NCBI GenBank assembly: GCA_944392585.1
Contig: CALXXA010000049.1
Location: forward strand, 1-48,404
Source of the DNA: an uncultured Alphaproteobacteria bacterium
GTDB lineage: Bacteria > Pseudomonadota > Alphaproteobacteria > CAAHEQ01 > UBA3637
DNA length: 48,404 nt
Direction of reading: 5' to 3'
How positions within the stretch are numbered: position 1 is the stretch's first letter; each line of letters starts with the position of its first letter. The notes beneath the pieces are model-generated. The model had not been told where the DNA came from and made no database searches. It worked only from the letters and a program-made list of their open reading frames with translations. This document shows positions 25,490-34,368 of the stretch, piece after piece. The position numbers were made by a program, and so were the translations under genes.

Positions 25490-27940
25490 ATGTCCGGCAA
25501 AACGGCTTTTAAAAAACCTACGGCTCAAGAAATGGCTCATTTGATAGAGTGGCATATGAAATATACTTTGTGTAAGCAAATGAGCGAAGCAACCAAAGAG
25601 CATTTATTTACCGCCTTGGCTTTGACCGTACGGGATTTATGTATCGACCAAATGTTTGCAACAGCCGCACGACACTCAAGTCAAGATCCTAAACGTATCT
25701 ATTATTTGTCTCTAGAGTATTTAATAGGAAGACTCTTGGAAAATAATTTACATAATTTCGGAATATATGATTTATTGGATCAAATTAAATTAGATAATCC
25801 AATCCCTTTAAAAGACGTATTAGACTCGGAATATGATCCGGCTTTGGGAAATGGAGGCTTGGGAAGGTTAGCCGCATGTTTTTTGGATTCTATTGCCACT
25901 TTAGGGTTACCGGGATACGGATATGGAATTAATTATCAATTCGGTTTATTTCGTCAGCGCTTTGAAAACGGCTATCAAAAAGAATCCGCCGATTCTTGGT
26001 TGGATCGTGCTTCCCCTTGGCAAATAGAACGTTCCGATCGTGCGACGTATGTCTCTATTCGCGGGAGAATCCATTATGATGAAAGAGACGGAATTCGGTA
26101 TCCTAGGTGGGTAGACGCCGATCATATTATGGGAATCCCTTATGATATGCCTATTGTCGGGTTTGGAGGACAAACGGTTAATTATTTGAGATTATTTTCC
26201 GCACATGCAACAAACGCGCTTGATTTGCAAGTCTTTAATTCCGGCGGATATGTCGACGCCGTTGAAAAAAATATTGAAGTGGAGACTATTTCAAAAGTTT
26301 TATATCCATCAGATTCTTTCGAAGCTGGAAGAAATTTGAGATTGGTTCAACAATACTTTTTTGTCGCGTGTTCTATTAATGATATCATTAGACGGTTTTT
26401 GGAAGATTATGATGATTTACACTTGTTGCCTGAAAAAGTCGTTATTCAATTAAATGATACACATCCGACTTTGGCTATCGTCGAGTTAATGCGGATTTTA
26501 ATGGATGTCCATGGCTTTTCTTTTGAAGAGGCTTTTGATGTTACCTGTAAAACAATGGCTTATACAAACCACACGTTGCTTCCCGAAGCTTTGGAAAAAT
26601 GGTCCGTTCGCATGTTTGAAGAAACTTTACCCCGCCATCTGCTGATTATTTATGATATTAACGAATGGTTGATGAAAACAGTTCGGGATAAATATCCAGG
26701 AGATAATGGAAAACTGTCCAGAATGAGTGTCTTTGAAGAAGGTGTCGATAAAAAAGTTCGAATGGCTCATTTAGCGATTACGGGAAGCTTTTCTGTTAAC
26801 GGAGTCGCTCAATTGCATACCAAGTTAATCGAAACAAACCTCGTCCCCGATTTTTATGAAATATGGCCTGAGAAATTTAATAACAAGACAAATGGTGTTA
26901 CTCCTCGGCGGTGGTTGTTGGATTGTAATACTGATTTAGCCGATTTAATTTCTTCTCGTATAGGAGATGATTGGATTACTGAATTGTCTCATTTGCGGCA
27001 GTTAGAGGCGTATGTTAATGATAATGCTTTTTTAAATGAGTTTATGGCTGTTAAAGAGAAAAATAAAAAACGATTGGCTGATTTTATTTTGAAAACAACA
27101 GGCGTCATGGCGGATACGCATTCTATTTTTGACGTTCAAGTTAAAAGAATTCATGAATATAAACGGCAGTTGTTAAATGCGTTGCATATTATTCATCAAT
27201 ATTTAAGTATTATTGAAGACGGGAAAAAACTTTCTTCTCCCAAAACATATATATTCGGCGGAAAAGCTGCTCCGGAATATGCTATGGCCAAGCTTATCAT
27301 TAAGTTAATTAACAATATCGCTAGAGTTATTAATCATGATCCCAGAGCATCTGAACAAATGAAAATCGCATTTATTCCAGATTATAAAGTTTCGGTTGCC
27401 GAAATTATTTTTCCGGGATCAGATGTGTCAGAACAAATTTCAACGGCAGGGTTTGAAGCTTCGGGAACAGGGAACATGAAGTTTATGCTTAACGGTGCTT
27501 TAACCATAGGGACTTTAGATGGTGCAAACATAGAAATTAGAGAAGAAGCCGGCGCAGAAAATTTTTATTTGTTCGGACTCACGGCTGATGAGGTTAATCA
27601 AAGACATAGAGACGGGTCTCATAAACCATGGGATTATTATAATAATGATCCGCGAATTAAACGTGTTATGGATACGTTGACTTCCAGTTTATTTTGTGAT
27701 GATGAACCAGGATTATTTACTCCAATTTTCCAAAACATTATGTTTAATGATTTTTATATGGTGTTAGCCGATTTTGACGCATATGTTTCTATACAGGAAA
27801 AAGTTGAGAAAGATTACGCTAATCAGATGGGATGGGCTCGAAAAGCTTTGTTTAATGTCGCAAGAAGCGGGAAATTCTCTTCGGACAGAACAATTAGCCA
27901 ATATGCGCATGATATTTGGCATGTAAAACCGACGTTGTAG
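25490..27940 (+). CDS. glgP: glycogen/alpha-glucan phosphorylase
   Basis: This 816-residue enzyme releases glucose-1-phosphate from alpha-1,4-glucans using pyridoxal phosphate. The N-terminal RIYYLSLEYLIGRLLENNL and DPALGNGGLGRLAACFLDS blocks, VIQLNDTHPTLAIVELMRIL, and the cofactor-lysine motif EASGTGNMKFMLNGALTIG (near residue 660) are all conserved. The frame opens at a GTG 30 bases earlier, but the ATG at 25490 is preceded by AAGGAG and is the likely start. No other glycogen genes lie nearby. trmB follows after seven bases. Confidence 0.96.
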   Translation: MSGKTAFKKPTAQEMAHLIEWHMKYTLCKQMSEATKEHLFTALALTVRDLCIDQMFATAARHSSQDPKRIYYLSLEYLIGRLLENNLHNFGIYDLLDQIKLDNPIPLKDVLDSEYDPALGNGGLGRLAACFLDSIATLGLPGYGYGINYQFGLFRQRFENGYQKESADSWLDRASPWQIERSDRATYVSIRGRIHYDERDGIRYPRWVDADHIMGIPYDMPIVGFGGQTVNYLRLFSAHATNALDLQVFNSGGYVDAVEKNIEVETISKVLYPSDSFEAGRNLRLVQQYFFVACSINDIIRRFLEDYDDLHLLPEKVVIQLNDTHPTLAIVELMRILMDVHGFSFEEAFDVTCKTMAYTNHTLLPEALEKWSVRMFEETLPRHLLIIYDINEWLMKTVRDKYPGDNGKLSRMSVFEEGVDKKVRMAHLAITGSFSVNGVAQLHTKLIETNLVPDFYEIWPEKFNNKTNGVTPRRWLLDCNTDLADLISSRIGDDWITELSHLRQLEAYVNDNAFLNEFMAVKEKNKKRLADFILKTTGVMADTHSIFDVQVKRIHEYKRQLLNALHIIHQYLSIIEDGKKLSSPKTYIFGGKAAPEYAMAKLIIKLINNIARVINHDPRASEQMKIAFIPDYKVSVAEIIFPGSDVSEQISTAGFEASGTGNMKFMLNGALTIGTLDGANIEIREEAGAENFYLFGLTADEVNQRHRDGSHKPWDYYNNDPRIKRVMDTLTSSLFCDDEPGLFTPIFQNIMFNDFYMVLADFDAYVSIQEKVEKDYANQMGWARKALFNVARSGKFSSDRTISQYAHDIWHVKPTL

Positions 27941-27947
27941 GTGGAAT

Positions 27948-28670
27948 ATGGAGCAAATTACACGTTTCTACGGTCGCAGAAAAGGGAAAAAATTGAAAAA
28001 TTCCAGAATGCTTCTTATGGAATATCTGCTGCCGAAAGTCCTTGTCTATAAACCAAAGGAAAAAGAAATTATAAACCTTCAGAACTTATTTCCGGAACCA
28101 AAAAAAAATTTTTGGTTGGAAATAGGATTTGGCGGAGGAGAACATTTGGCTCAACAAGCTCTTTTAAATCCAGACGTTGGGTTTATCGGAGCAGAACCGT
28201 TCGTCAATGGAGTTGCCAGTTTGTTGGCTCTTTTAAATGGGAATCAAGACGGCGAAATTCAGAAAACTCAAAACTTATTGGATCCTTCCAGAACAGATAA
28301 TGTTCGTATTTTCCCAGATGATATTCGTTTGTTGTTTCCTTCCTTTCAAGACGAATGTTTCGAAAAGATATTTGTTTTATATCCCGATCCGTGGCCTAAA
28401 ACACGTCATGAAGAACGACGGTTTCTGATTCAAACCAATTTAAAAGAAATTTATCGGTTGCTGCGTCCAAAAGGAGAATTGAGAATCGCAACGGATGTTC
28501 ATGATTATGCTTTGTGGGCTGTGACACAGATAGAAAAAACAAAAAGCTTTGTTTCCAAAAAAAAGGATATTTATAAAGCTCCGGAAGATTGGGTATCAAC
28601 AAGATATGAAAAAAAAGGGTTAAAAGCTGGACGAGTTCCAATCTATTTTATTTATGAAAAAATAGGTTGA
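27948..28670 (+). CDS. trmB: tRNA (guanine-N7-)-methyltransferase
   Basis: This 240-residue enzyme methylates G46 in the variable loop of tRNAs. The N-terminal FYGRRKGKKL is the usual start, WLEIGFGGGEHLAQQA binds S-adenosylmethionine, and VLYPDPWPKTRHEERRFL is the family signature for catalysis and tRNA binding. It follows glgP by seven bases, an operon with no obvious functional link. Confidence 0.95.
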   Translation: MEQITRFYGRRKGKKLKNSRMLLMEYLLPKVLVYKPKEKEIINLQNLFPEPKKNFWLEIGFGGGEHLAQQALLNPDVGFIGAEPFVNGVASLLALLNGNQDGEIQKTQNLLDPSRTDNVRIFPDDIRLLFPSFQDECFEKIFVLYPDPWPKTRHEERRFLIQTNLKEIYRLLRPKGELRIATDVHDYALWAVTQIEKTKSFVSKKKDIYKAPEDWVSTRYEKKGLKAGRVPIYFIYEKIG

Positions 28671-28696
28671 CGAGATAAATAAAAAAGAATTATTCT
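28667..28696 (+). promoter_or_regulatory. predicted promoter of the STAS gene
   Basis: TTGACG (28667-28672) overlaps the trmB stop codon and TATTCT (28691-28696) follows after 18 bases, about 25 bases before the next ATG. Confidence 0.5.
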
Positions 28697-28721
28697 ATAA
28701 AAAGAGATTGGGAGAAAAAAT

Positions 28722-29027
28722 ATGGAATATAAAATTAATGAAACCCCAACGGGACAAGAAATAGCAATAGAAGGATCTTTTACCTTTCGGGATCATGATC
28801 GTTTCTTTGAAGTTGTTTCTTTAATTAAAAGCTCTAAAGAAAAAAAAATGATATTTAACTTATCTAAATGTGATTTTATTGATAGTGCGGCTCTTGGGAT
28901 GTTTGTTATAGCAAGTGATGAAGCGTCTGCAAAAGATATGTCGTTGATTATTAAATCCGCGACAGGAAAAGTCAAAGACGTTATGTTTGCCGCGCGGTTT
29001 GATAATCTTTATACATTTGAAGATTAG
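28722..29027 (+). CDS. STAS-domain protein (anti-sigma factor antagonist-like)
   Basis: This 101-residue protein consists of one STAS domain. The FNLSKCDFIDSAALGMFVIA core matches the SpoIIAA-type DSxxLG motif, and the Ser in DSAALG (about residue 54) is where partner kinases phosphorylate such proteins. No anti-sigma factor, serine kinase or PP2C phosphatase gene is next to it, so its partner must be elsewhere. It has its own promoter and a strong terminator. Confidence 0.85.
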   Translation: MEYKINETPTGQEIAIEGSFTFRDHDRFFEVVSLIKSSKEKKMIFNLSKCDFIDSAALGMFVIASDEASAKDMSLIIKSATGKVKDVMFAARFDNLYTFED

Positions 29028-29045
29028 TTCCCCAGACGTTTATTG

Positions 29046-29076
29046 AAAGGGTTGTTTTAAAACAACCCTTTTTTTC
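29046..29076 (+). terminator. intrinsic terminator of the STAS gene
   Basis: AAGGGTTGTTTT and AAAACAACCCTT (29047-29070) form a perfect 24-base palindrome followed by a T-run to 29075. It stops rightward transcription before the convergent amidase gene. Confidence 0.9.
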
Positions 29077-29166
29077 TTCGGAATTGCTGGCAAATCAAAT
29101 ATGCTTTCTGCTCTATAAGAAAATATAAAAGAAAAAAAAGACAGACATAAAACATATTTGCAAGGT

Positions 29167-30351
29167 TTATTCATAAATGGTTTCAAAATAATCATTTATT
29201 GCTTCAACAATAGATTTTGCCAGTTTTGCTCTATATGAAGCCTTACCTAAATTTCTTTCTTCTTCTCTGTTGGATAAGTAGCCTATTTCAATCAGTACGG
29301 AAGGAATATTCGGTGATTTTAAAACAACAAACCCTGCAAAACGATGAGCGTCTTTTACTAATTTAACTTGTTTCCCCATTTTTTTTACCAGAATATTCGC
29401 ATAATGAGAAGATTTATCCATAGTGTCTCTTTTAGCTAAATCTATAAGAATGTTGCTAACTTCCGGAGCTTCGTTGGTTAAATCCATTCCAAGAATTATA
29501 TCAGCTTTATTTTCTCTTTCGGCCAGTAATTGAGCTTCCTTATCTGAGGCACGTTCTGAGATAGTGTATACAGAGAGACCTTTTGCATTTTTGTTTTTAG
29601 CGCTGTCTGCATGAATGGAGATAAATAAATCCGCCTCGTTTTTATGAGCGAAAGCAATTCTTCCGCGCAATGTCAAAGCTTTGTCTGTTTCTCTTGTTAA
29701 TTTAACGGTATATTTTCCTGTTTTTTCTATTTCTTTTTTGACTTCTTTTGCCATTTGAAGCGTTAAATTTTTTTCATATTTCCCAGAATAGCTGATTGCT
29801 CCGGGATCAGCCCCACCATGCCCAGGATCCAAGACAATCAGAGGTTTTTGCATTTTTGTTTTATAAGGAACGGAAGATTTTGGAGATATAGGTAGCAGAA
29901 CCGGTTTTTCTGTGGAAGACACCGATCCCGTGCGAGTTATATCAACAACATATCTCCAAGAGTCTCCGTTTTGAACAGGAGTTAAGAAAAAACCTTCTTT
30001 AAAGTCAACCGGAGTATTTGTTTCTAAAACCAGCCGTGTTTGTCCGTCTAAAGGATTGCCTACTCTCACGGCCTCGACGAACAATAAAGGATCCGGTATG
30101 TTTTCTGTTAAAGATGGTTTTAATGTCGTATTTTCAAAATCAATAACTATTCTATGCGGATTTTGGAGCGTAAATATACGGCAATTTGTCTTTTGATCTA
30201 TATGAGCAACGACTCGGATACAATCATCTGATTGGCGTCCGAACCGAATTTGACTCAATTCAACTGCTTTTCCAATGGACCCGCAGCACGTAAAAAACGT
30301 GAAGAAAAACAATATCAAAAAACTTTTATGTAATAAATATATCTTTTTCAT
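29167..30351 (-). CDS. amiC: N-acetylmuramoyl-L-alanine amidase with AMIN domain
   Basis: This 394-residue exported enzyme cuts the amide bond between MurNAc and the peptide in peptidoglycan, mainly for cell separation. A signal peptide of about 30 residues and an AMIN domain (about 32-140; targets the septum) are followed by a zinc amidase_3 domain from about 170. Its ligands are His178 in LDPGHGGADPG, Glu193 and His247 in SIHAD. Catalytic Glu355 lies in LIEIGYLSN. The insert near 260-315 is the regulatory helix region of AmiC-type enzymes. It is divergent from the RNase E-like gene. Confidence 0.92.
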   Translation of the reverse strand: MKKIYLLHKSFLILFFFTFFTCCGSIGKAVELSQIRFGRQSDDCIRVVAHIDQKTNCRIFTLQNPHRIVIDFENTTLKPSLTENIPDPLLFVEAVRVGNPLDGQTRLVLETNTPVDFKEGFFLTPVQNGDSWRYVVDITRTGSVSSTEKPVLLPISPKSSVPYKTKMQKPLIVLDPGHGGADPGAISYSGKYEKNLTLQMAKEVKKEIEKTGKYTVKLTRETDKALTLRGRIAFAHKNEADLFISIHADSAKNKNAKGLSVYTISERASDKEAQLLAERENKADIILGMDLTNEAPEVSNILIDLAKRDTMDKSSHYANILVKKMGKQVKLVKDAHRFAGFVVLKSPNIPSVLIEIGYLSNREEERNLGKASYRAKLAKSIVEAINDYFETIYE

Positions 30352-30392
30352 TAAGGACCTTTGTTTTTCTATTATAATGTAGTTGTTCTTTT

Positions 30393-30422
30393 TTGAACAG
30401 TATATTATGATGCTCTTAATAT
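30393..30422 (+). promoter_or_regulatory. candidate promoter of the RNase E-like gene
   Basis: TTGAAC (30393-30398) and TAATAT (30417-30422) are 18 bases apart. An inverted repeat TGTTC-N6-GAACA (30384-30399) overlaps the -35 element and could be an operator. Confidence 0.4.
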
Positions 30423-30445
30423 ATAAAACAGAAAATAGGTGAAAA

Positions 30446-31027
30446 ATGTCAACAGAAAAAGGAAATATTTATTTGGCGAAAGTTCATAATGTTGCAGTTT
30501 CTTATAGAGCGGCTTTTGTGGATTATGGAGATGAGCGAGATGGATTTCTCCCGTTTGATGAAATCAAAAATAAATATAAAACGAAAAAAATTCGGGAAAC
30601 CGGAGAACTGATTATTCGTCGTGATACGACTGTTCTCGTTCAAATAAAAAAAGAACCTACTGCAGATAAAGGAGCTTTATTAACGACTTTTTTATCGTTA
30701 TCCGGCAAATATGTCGCATATATGCCATATGGATCTCCTTACGGAGCGGTTTCCAGAAAAATAGAGAATACGCAAGAGAAAAATAGACTTCTTCAAATCG
30801 CAAACGAGTTGGCAAGCTCGGAAAATGTAAGGTTAATTATCAGAACCGAAGCTTTGGGAAAGTCAAAAGAAGTTATTTATCAAGACTTAATGCAACTAAA
30901 AGAAAAATTTTTAAAAATCCAACAACAAGCACAGCAGGTCGTAGTCCCTTCTCTTTTATACCAAGGCGAAAGTTCTTTTATCAAAAAGATTGTTCAAGGG
31001 ATAAGAAAATTTTTTCGGAAAAAATAA
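30446..31027 (+). CDS. RNase E N-terminal paralogue lacking the catalytic domain
   Basis: This 193-residue protein aligns by eye with the first part of RNase E encoded immediately downstream. It has GNIYLAKVHNVAVSYRAAFVDYGDERDGFLPFDEI (opening of the RNase H-like/S1 region), VLVQIKKEP...GALLTTFLSLSGKYV (S1 domain), and AVSRKIEN and IIRTEALGKS (5' sensor). Arg133-Thr134 match the RT pair that holds the 5'-monophosphate in E. coli RNase E. It stops after VPSLLYQGESSFIKKI, just before the DNase I-like catalytic domain, and ends in a basic tail. No catalytic aspartates or zinc-link cysteines are present, so it should bind RNA but not cut it. A clean start and stop argue against simple decay. Confidence 0.8.
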   Translation: MSTEKGNIYLAKVHNVAVSYRAAFVDYGDERDGFLPFDEIKNKYKTKKIRETGELIIRRDTTVLVQIKKEPTADKGALLTTFLSLSGKYVAYMPYGSPYGAVSRKIENTQEKNRLLQIANELASSENVRLIIRTEALGKSKEVIYQDLMQLKEKFLKIQQQAQQVVVPSLLYQGESSFIKKIVQGIRKFFRKK

Positions 31028-31047
31028 ACCTCTTTTATGAATAAGTA

Positions 31048-31076
31048 TTGTGCTTTGAAAAAAAGTCGGGTATGAT
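31048..31076 (+). promoter_or_regulatory. predicted sigma-70 promoter of rne
   Basis: TTGTGC (31048-31053) and TATGAT (31071-31076) are 17 bases apart. Transcription would start near 31083, giving an rne leader of about 220 bases with several small hairpins but no credible gene. Confidence 0.55.
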
Positions 31077-31304
31077 ATTTCCGTATTTTATTGAATGTTG
31101 CGTAAAAGAAATAAAAAACGGATGTGCCGTGTTCAAAAACGCAAAGGTTAATAGAAAAAGTTTTAAGGGAAGTGCGCATAAAATGGTTCTTATTTATTCT
31201 TTTTCCTGTTTGTCGGAAACTCATTTGATGAAAATGCGTCATTTGTTCCCTCTGTCAGTTTCTGATAGCTGGCACTGTGCAATTTTAAAAAGTTTGGAGT
31301 TTAT

Positions 31305-33428
31305 ATGTCAAAGAAAATGCTTATTGAAGCCACGCATGAAGAAGAAACACGCGTGGTGGTTGTTGAAGAAACACGTGTGGAGGAATTAGATGTTGAAACA
31401 TCAACAAAAAAACAAATTAAAGGAAATATTTATTTAGCTAAAATTATTCGTGTCGAGCCTTCTTTACAAGCCGCTTTTGTCGAATATGGCGGAAATAGAC
31501 ACGGGTTTTTAGCTTTTAATGAAATACATCCGGATTATTATCAAATCCCCGTCGCAGATAAAGAAGCCTTGAAAGCTGAATTAAAAGCTGCTCAGGAAGC
31601 TCAAGAGGAATTAAAAGAAGAGTTTAAAGAGACAGATAATGATGTCGAAATTGTTAATGAACCAGACGCAGATGATGTAATAAGACCTCGGTATAATCTT
31701 TTGAAAAAATATAAAATACAAGAAGTTATTCATCATAATCAAATTGTCTTAGTTCAAGTGACAAAGGAAGAAAGAGGAAATAAAGGCGCCGCGTTGACAA
31801 CTTATTTATCGTTGGCCGGAAGATATAGCGTATTAATGCCGAATAATACAAACGGCGGAGGCGTTTCTCGGAAAATTACAAATGCTCAAGACAGACGACG
31901 CTTGAAAAAAATCGTAGAAGGGTTACCTGTTCCTGACGGAATGGCTGTTATCATTCGGACTGCCGGGAAAGATCGAACAAAAGCCGAAATTAAACGAGAT
32001 TATAATTATTTGATTAAAACATGGGGACAAGTTCGTGATAAAACTCTTGAATCTAAAGCGCCGACTTTAATCTATGAAGAAGGAAACATTATTAAAAGAA
32101 CCCTAAGAGATGTCTTCACAGATGAAATAGAAGAAGTATGGATTGAAGGAGAAGCGGCTTTTAAGACAACCAAAGATTTTGTCAAAATGTTGATGCCAAA
32201 ACAAGTCAAGAAAATTAAACTTTATAAAGGAGATATTTCTTTATTCCAATCATATGGCATCGAAAATCAATTAGAGGATATGCATAATCCAAATGTTGTT
32301 TTAAAATCCGGAGGATATTTGGTTATCAATCAAACAGAAGCCTTAGTCGCTATTGATGTAAATTCAGGAAGAGCAACTCGTGAGCGAAACATTGAGGAAA
32401 CGGCTTTAAAAACAAATCTGGAAGCAGCAGATGAAATTGCTCGTCAACTTCGATTAAGAGATCTGGCAGGGTTGGTTGTTATTGATTTTATTGATATGGA
32501 AGAAATACGAAACAATTATGCCGTTGAACGTCGGATGAAGGAAGCTTTAAGAAAAGACAGAGCTCGTGTACAAATGGGGAAAATCACAGGTTTTGGTTTA
32601 ATGGAACTATCTAGACAGAGACTCCACTCAAGCTTTATAGAGACAAGTCATCATGTTTGTCCGTATTGTCAGGGGAAAGGTGTCGTTCGCTCCGTTGAAT
32701 CTTGTGCTATGCATGCGTTGCATGTTTTGGAGGATGCGGGAGAACAATATGGCTCATGTCGACTTACGTTAACTCTACCGATGGATGTCGCTCTTTATGT
32801 TTTAAACGTTAAAAGAGTTCATTTGTCTCAGATAGAAGCTCAATATAACTTAATTATTAAAGTGGAAGGAGATGCCGGGATGATTCATCCCACGGACTTT
32901 CGTCTTGAACGTTCCGGGAAAAAATTCGAGGAAGACAAAGGACTTTCAACAGGAGCCAATCCCAAGCAAAAATTACATGCTCCGTCCAATAATAAAAAAG
33001 AAAGAAAACGCAAAAAAAAACATGGGAACGTTTATTCGCAAGATTCTTCCGTTCCTTCAACACGGGAAATGGGGGCAGAAGAAAACAAAGGACTCTCGAA
33101 TTCTGAGGCAGCTTCCAAAATTTCTGACAAGTCCTCGGAAGGTATAGAAAATGGAAAATATAAGGATCGCTTCCAGCAGAATCACCGGCGGCGGGGGAAG
33201 AATAAATCTGGAGATGTTTCTTCTCGACAATCTAACCTTCAAGGAGAAGAAAACTTTACAGTTGTTCATCAAGAACCAATGATTTTATTCGAAAGTCATG
33301 CAATGTCTCAAGAGACAGAAAGTCCTCAGAATTCGGAACCTGACGTTTCCTCTGTTAAGAAAAAAGAAAAGAGCTTTGGTAAAAAAACAAGAACAATCCG
33401 TGATTATCTCGGATATATCTACTCATAA
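31305..33428 (+). CDS. rne: ribonuclease E (3' end apparently frameshifted)
   Basis: This 707-residue frame encodes the endoribonuclease that starts mRNA decay and processes stable RNAs. The S1 region carries an acidic insert (about 85-125). The 5' sensor has GGGVSRK and Arg218-Thr219. The catalytic domain has Asp351 in VAIDVNSG and Asp394 in VVIDFID. The zinc link is CPYC (Cys452, Cys455). The C-terminal half is charged and disordered, as expected for a degradosome scaffold. The frame ends in RTIRDYLGYIYS, unlike RNase E tails. One frame over, from the seven-A run at 33381-33387, the sequence continues to KKGGWWNKLVNS, a typical ending. The 5' leader is long, as in RNase E genes that regulate themselves. 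Confidence 0.93.
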   Translation: MSKKMLIEATHEEETRVVVVEETRVEELDVETSTKKQIKGNIYLAKIIRVEPSLQAAFVEYGGNRHGFLAFNEIHPDYYQIPVADKEALKAELKAAQEAQEELKEEFKETDNDVEIVNEPDADDVIRPRYNLLKKYKIQEVIHHNQIVLVQVTKEERGNKGAALTTYLSLAGRYSVLMPNNTNGGGVSRKITNAQDRRRLKKIVEGLPVPDGMAVIIRTAGKDRTKAEIKRDYNYLIKTWGQVRDKTLESKAPTLIYEEGNIIKRTLRDVFTDEIEEVWIEGEAAFKTTKDFVKMLMPKQVKKIKLYKGDISLFQSYGIENQLEDMHNPNVVLKSGGYLVINQTEALVAIDVNSGRATRERNIEETALKTNLEAADEIARQLRLRDLAGLVVIDFIDMEEIRNNYAVERRMKEALRKDRARVQMGKITGFGLMELSRQRLHSSFIETSHHVCPYCQGKGVVRSVESCAMHALHVLEDAGEQYGSCRLTLTLPMDVALYVLNVKRVHLSQIEAQYNLIIKVEGDAGMIHPTDFRLERSGKKFEEDKGLSTGANPKQKLHAPSNNKKERKRKKKHGNVYSQDSSVPSTREMGAEENKGLSNSEAASKISDKSSEGIENGKYKDRFQQNHRRRGKNKSGDVSSRQSNLQGEENFTVVHQEPMILFESHAMSQETESPQNSEPDVSSVKKKEKSFGKKTRTIRDYLGYIYS

Positions 33429-33543
33429 AAAGACAAGTAAAAAAAGCGCTGATGCGGCTGTTCCTTCCTTATCTGAGGCCGAACAATCTGATGAAACATC
33501 TCCCAAAAAAGGAGGATGGTGGAATAAACTTGTTAATTCCTAA
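33381..33543 (+). other. out-of-frame continuation of rne after a seven-A run
   Basis: If one A of the run at 33381-33387 is skipped or is an extra base, rne continues for another 50 or so codons and ends at TAA 33541-33543. The added residues include SLSEAEQSDETSPKK and the tryptophan-rich end GGWWNKLVNS. The stop is followed directly by the rne terminator, which fits this being the true gene end. Confidence 0.7.
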
Positions 33544-33547
33544 AAAT

Positions 33548-33578
33548 AAAAGGCGTTTTTCTTAAACGCCTTTTATTT
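33548..33578 (+). terminator. intrinsic terminator of rne
   Basis: AAAAGGCGTTT (33548-33558) and AAACGCCTTTT (33564-33574) form a perfect 11-base stem with a 5-base loop, followed by T-rich sequence. It begins five bases after the out-of-frame stop. Confidence 0.9.
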
Positions 33579-33753
33579 ATGGTGTCGTTAAGAAAGTGGA
33601 TTTTATGTTACGGAGAGCACTTTTGTATCAATAAAACAGATTAGTAATTTTAAGACACTGGGAAAAAAGGAAATTTTATGTTCTTTTGAACAGCGATGAA
33701 AACGCTGAAAATATTTTAATAATGAAAAATCAGAGAAGATATTTCATTTTCCC

Positions 33754-33781
33754 TTGCTTTTTTAAAAAGAAAAGATACAAT
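33754..33781 (+). promoter_or_regulatory. predicted promoter of trcR-gapR
   Basis: TTGCTT (33754-33759) and TACAAT (33776-33781) are 16 bases apart, about 43 bases before the trcR ATG. The rest of the gap 33579-33753 shows nothing that I can support. Confidence 0.5.
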
Positions 33782-33823
33782 ACCTCCTATCTTGTTTTTT
33801 ATTTAATAATGAAAGGTTTTATC

Positions 33824-34357
33824 ATGACACGTCCGTTAATGCCGAAAGCAACAGCCGTTTGGTTGGTAGACAATACAACGCTTTCTTTTAATCAGATAGC
33901 AGACTTTTGCGGGATGCATGTTTTGGAAATTCAAGCTATTGCAGATGGAGATGTTGCTTCTCATATTATGGGGTTGGATCCAGTTGCATCCGGACAACTA
34001 ACTCAAGAAGAAATCAAAAGATGCGAAAAAGATTCACAGGCTCGTTTAACACTAGTAAACAGAGATGAAATTGCTCATTTGATGAAAAAAGGAGTGAAAT
34101 ACACTCCAATGGCTAAAAGAGCAGATCGTCCTGACGCCATCGCGTGGCTTCTTAAAAATCATCCGGAATTAGATGATATGCAAATTGTAAAACTAATACG
34201 AACAACTCGTCCGACCATAGAAGCTATCAGAAATAAGACTCATAAAAATATGGAAGAAATTCAACCTCGTAATCCCGTGACTTTAGGATTATGTTCCCAA
34301 AGTGAGTTGGAAAAAGCCATTGCTTTGGCCGGTAAGATTATTCCTGTAACTCAATAA
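33824..34357 (+). CDS. trcR: cell-cycle transcriptional regulator TrcR (DUF1013)
   Basis: This 177-residue protein matches DUF1013, an alphaproteobacterial family including the Caulobacter cell-cycle regulator TrcR, which associates with RNA polymerase. The start MTRPLMPKATAVWLVDNTTLSF, the helix-turn-helix-like NQIADFCGMHVLEIQAIADG and the second repeat-like segment DAIAWLLKNHPELDDMQIVKL are conserved. The frame is open for 46 further codons upstream, but the family start and an AAAGG site place the ATG at 33824. gapR follows after 11 bases. Confidence 0.9.
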   Translation: MTRPLMPKATAVWLVDNTTLSFNQIADFCGMHVLEIQAIADGDVASHIMGLDPVASGQLTQEEIKRCEKDSQARLTLVNRDEIAHLMKKGVKYTPMAKRADRPDAIAWLLKNHPELDDMQIVKLIRTTRPTIEAIRNKTHKNMEEIQPRNPVTLGLCSQSELEKAIALAGKIIPVTQ

Positions 34358-34368
34358 AGGAGATAAAA

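Noticed and set aside
31048-31389. 113-codon frame in the rne leader
   Set aside because: It overlaps the start of rne in another frame, begins on the predicted promoter itself, and has cysteine- and histidine-rich content without any family likeness.
33298-33543. Separate small gene overlapping the end of rne
   Set aside because: Its second half is better explained as the true RNase E tail after a frameshift at the A-run. Its first half is a shadow of rne.
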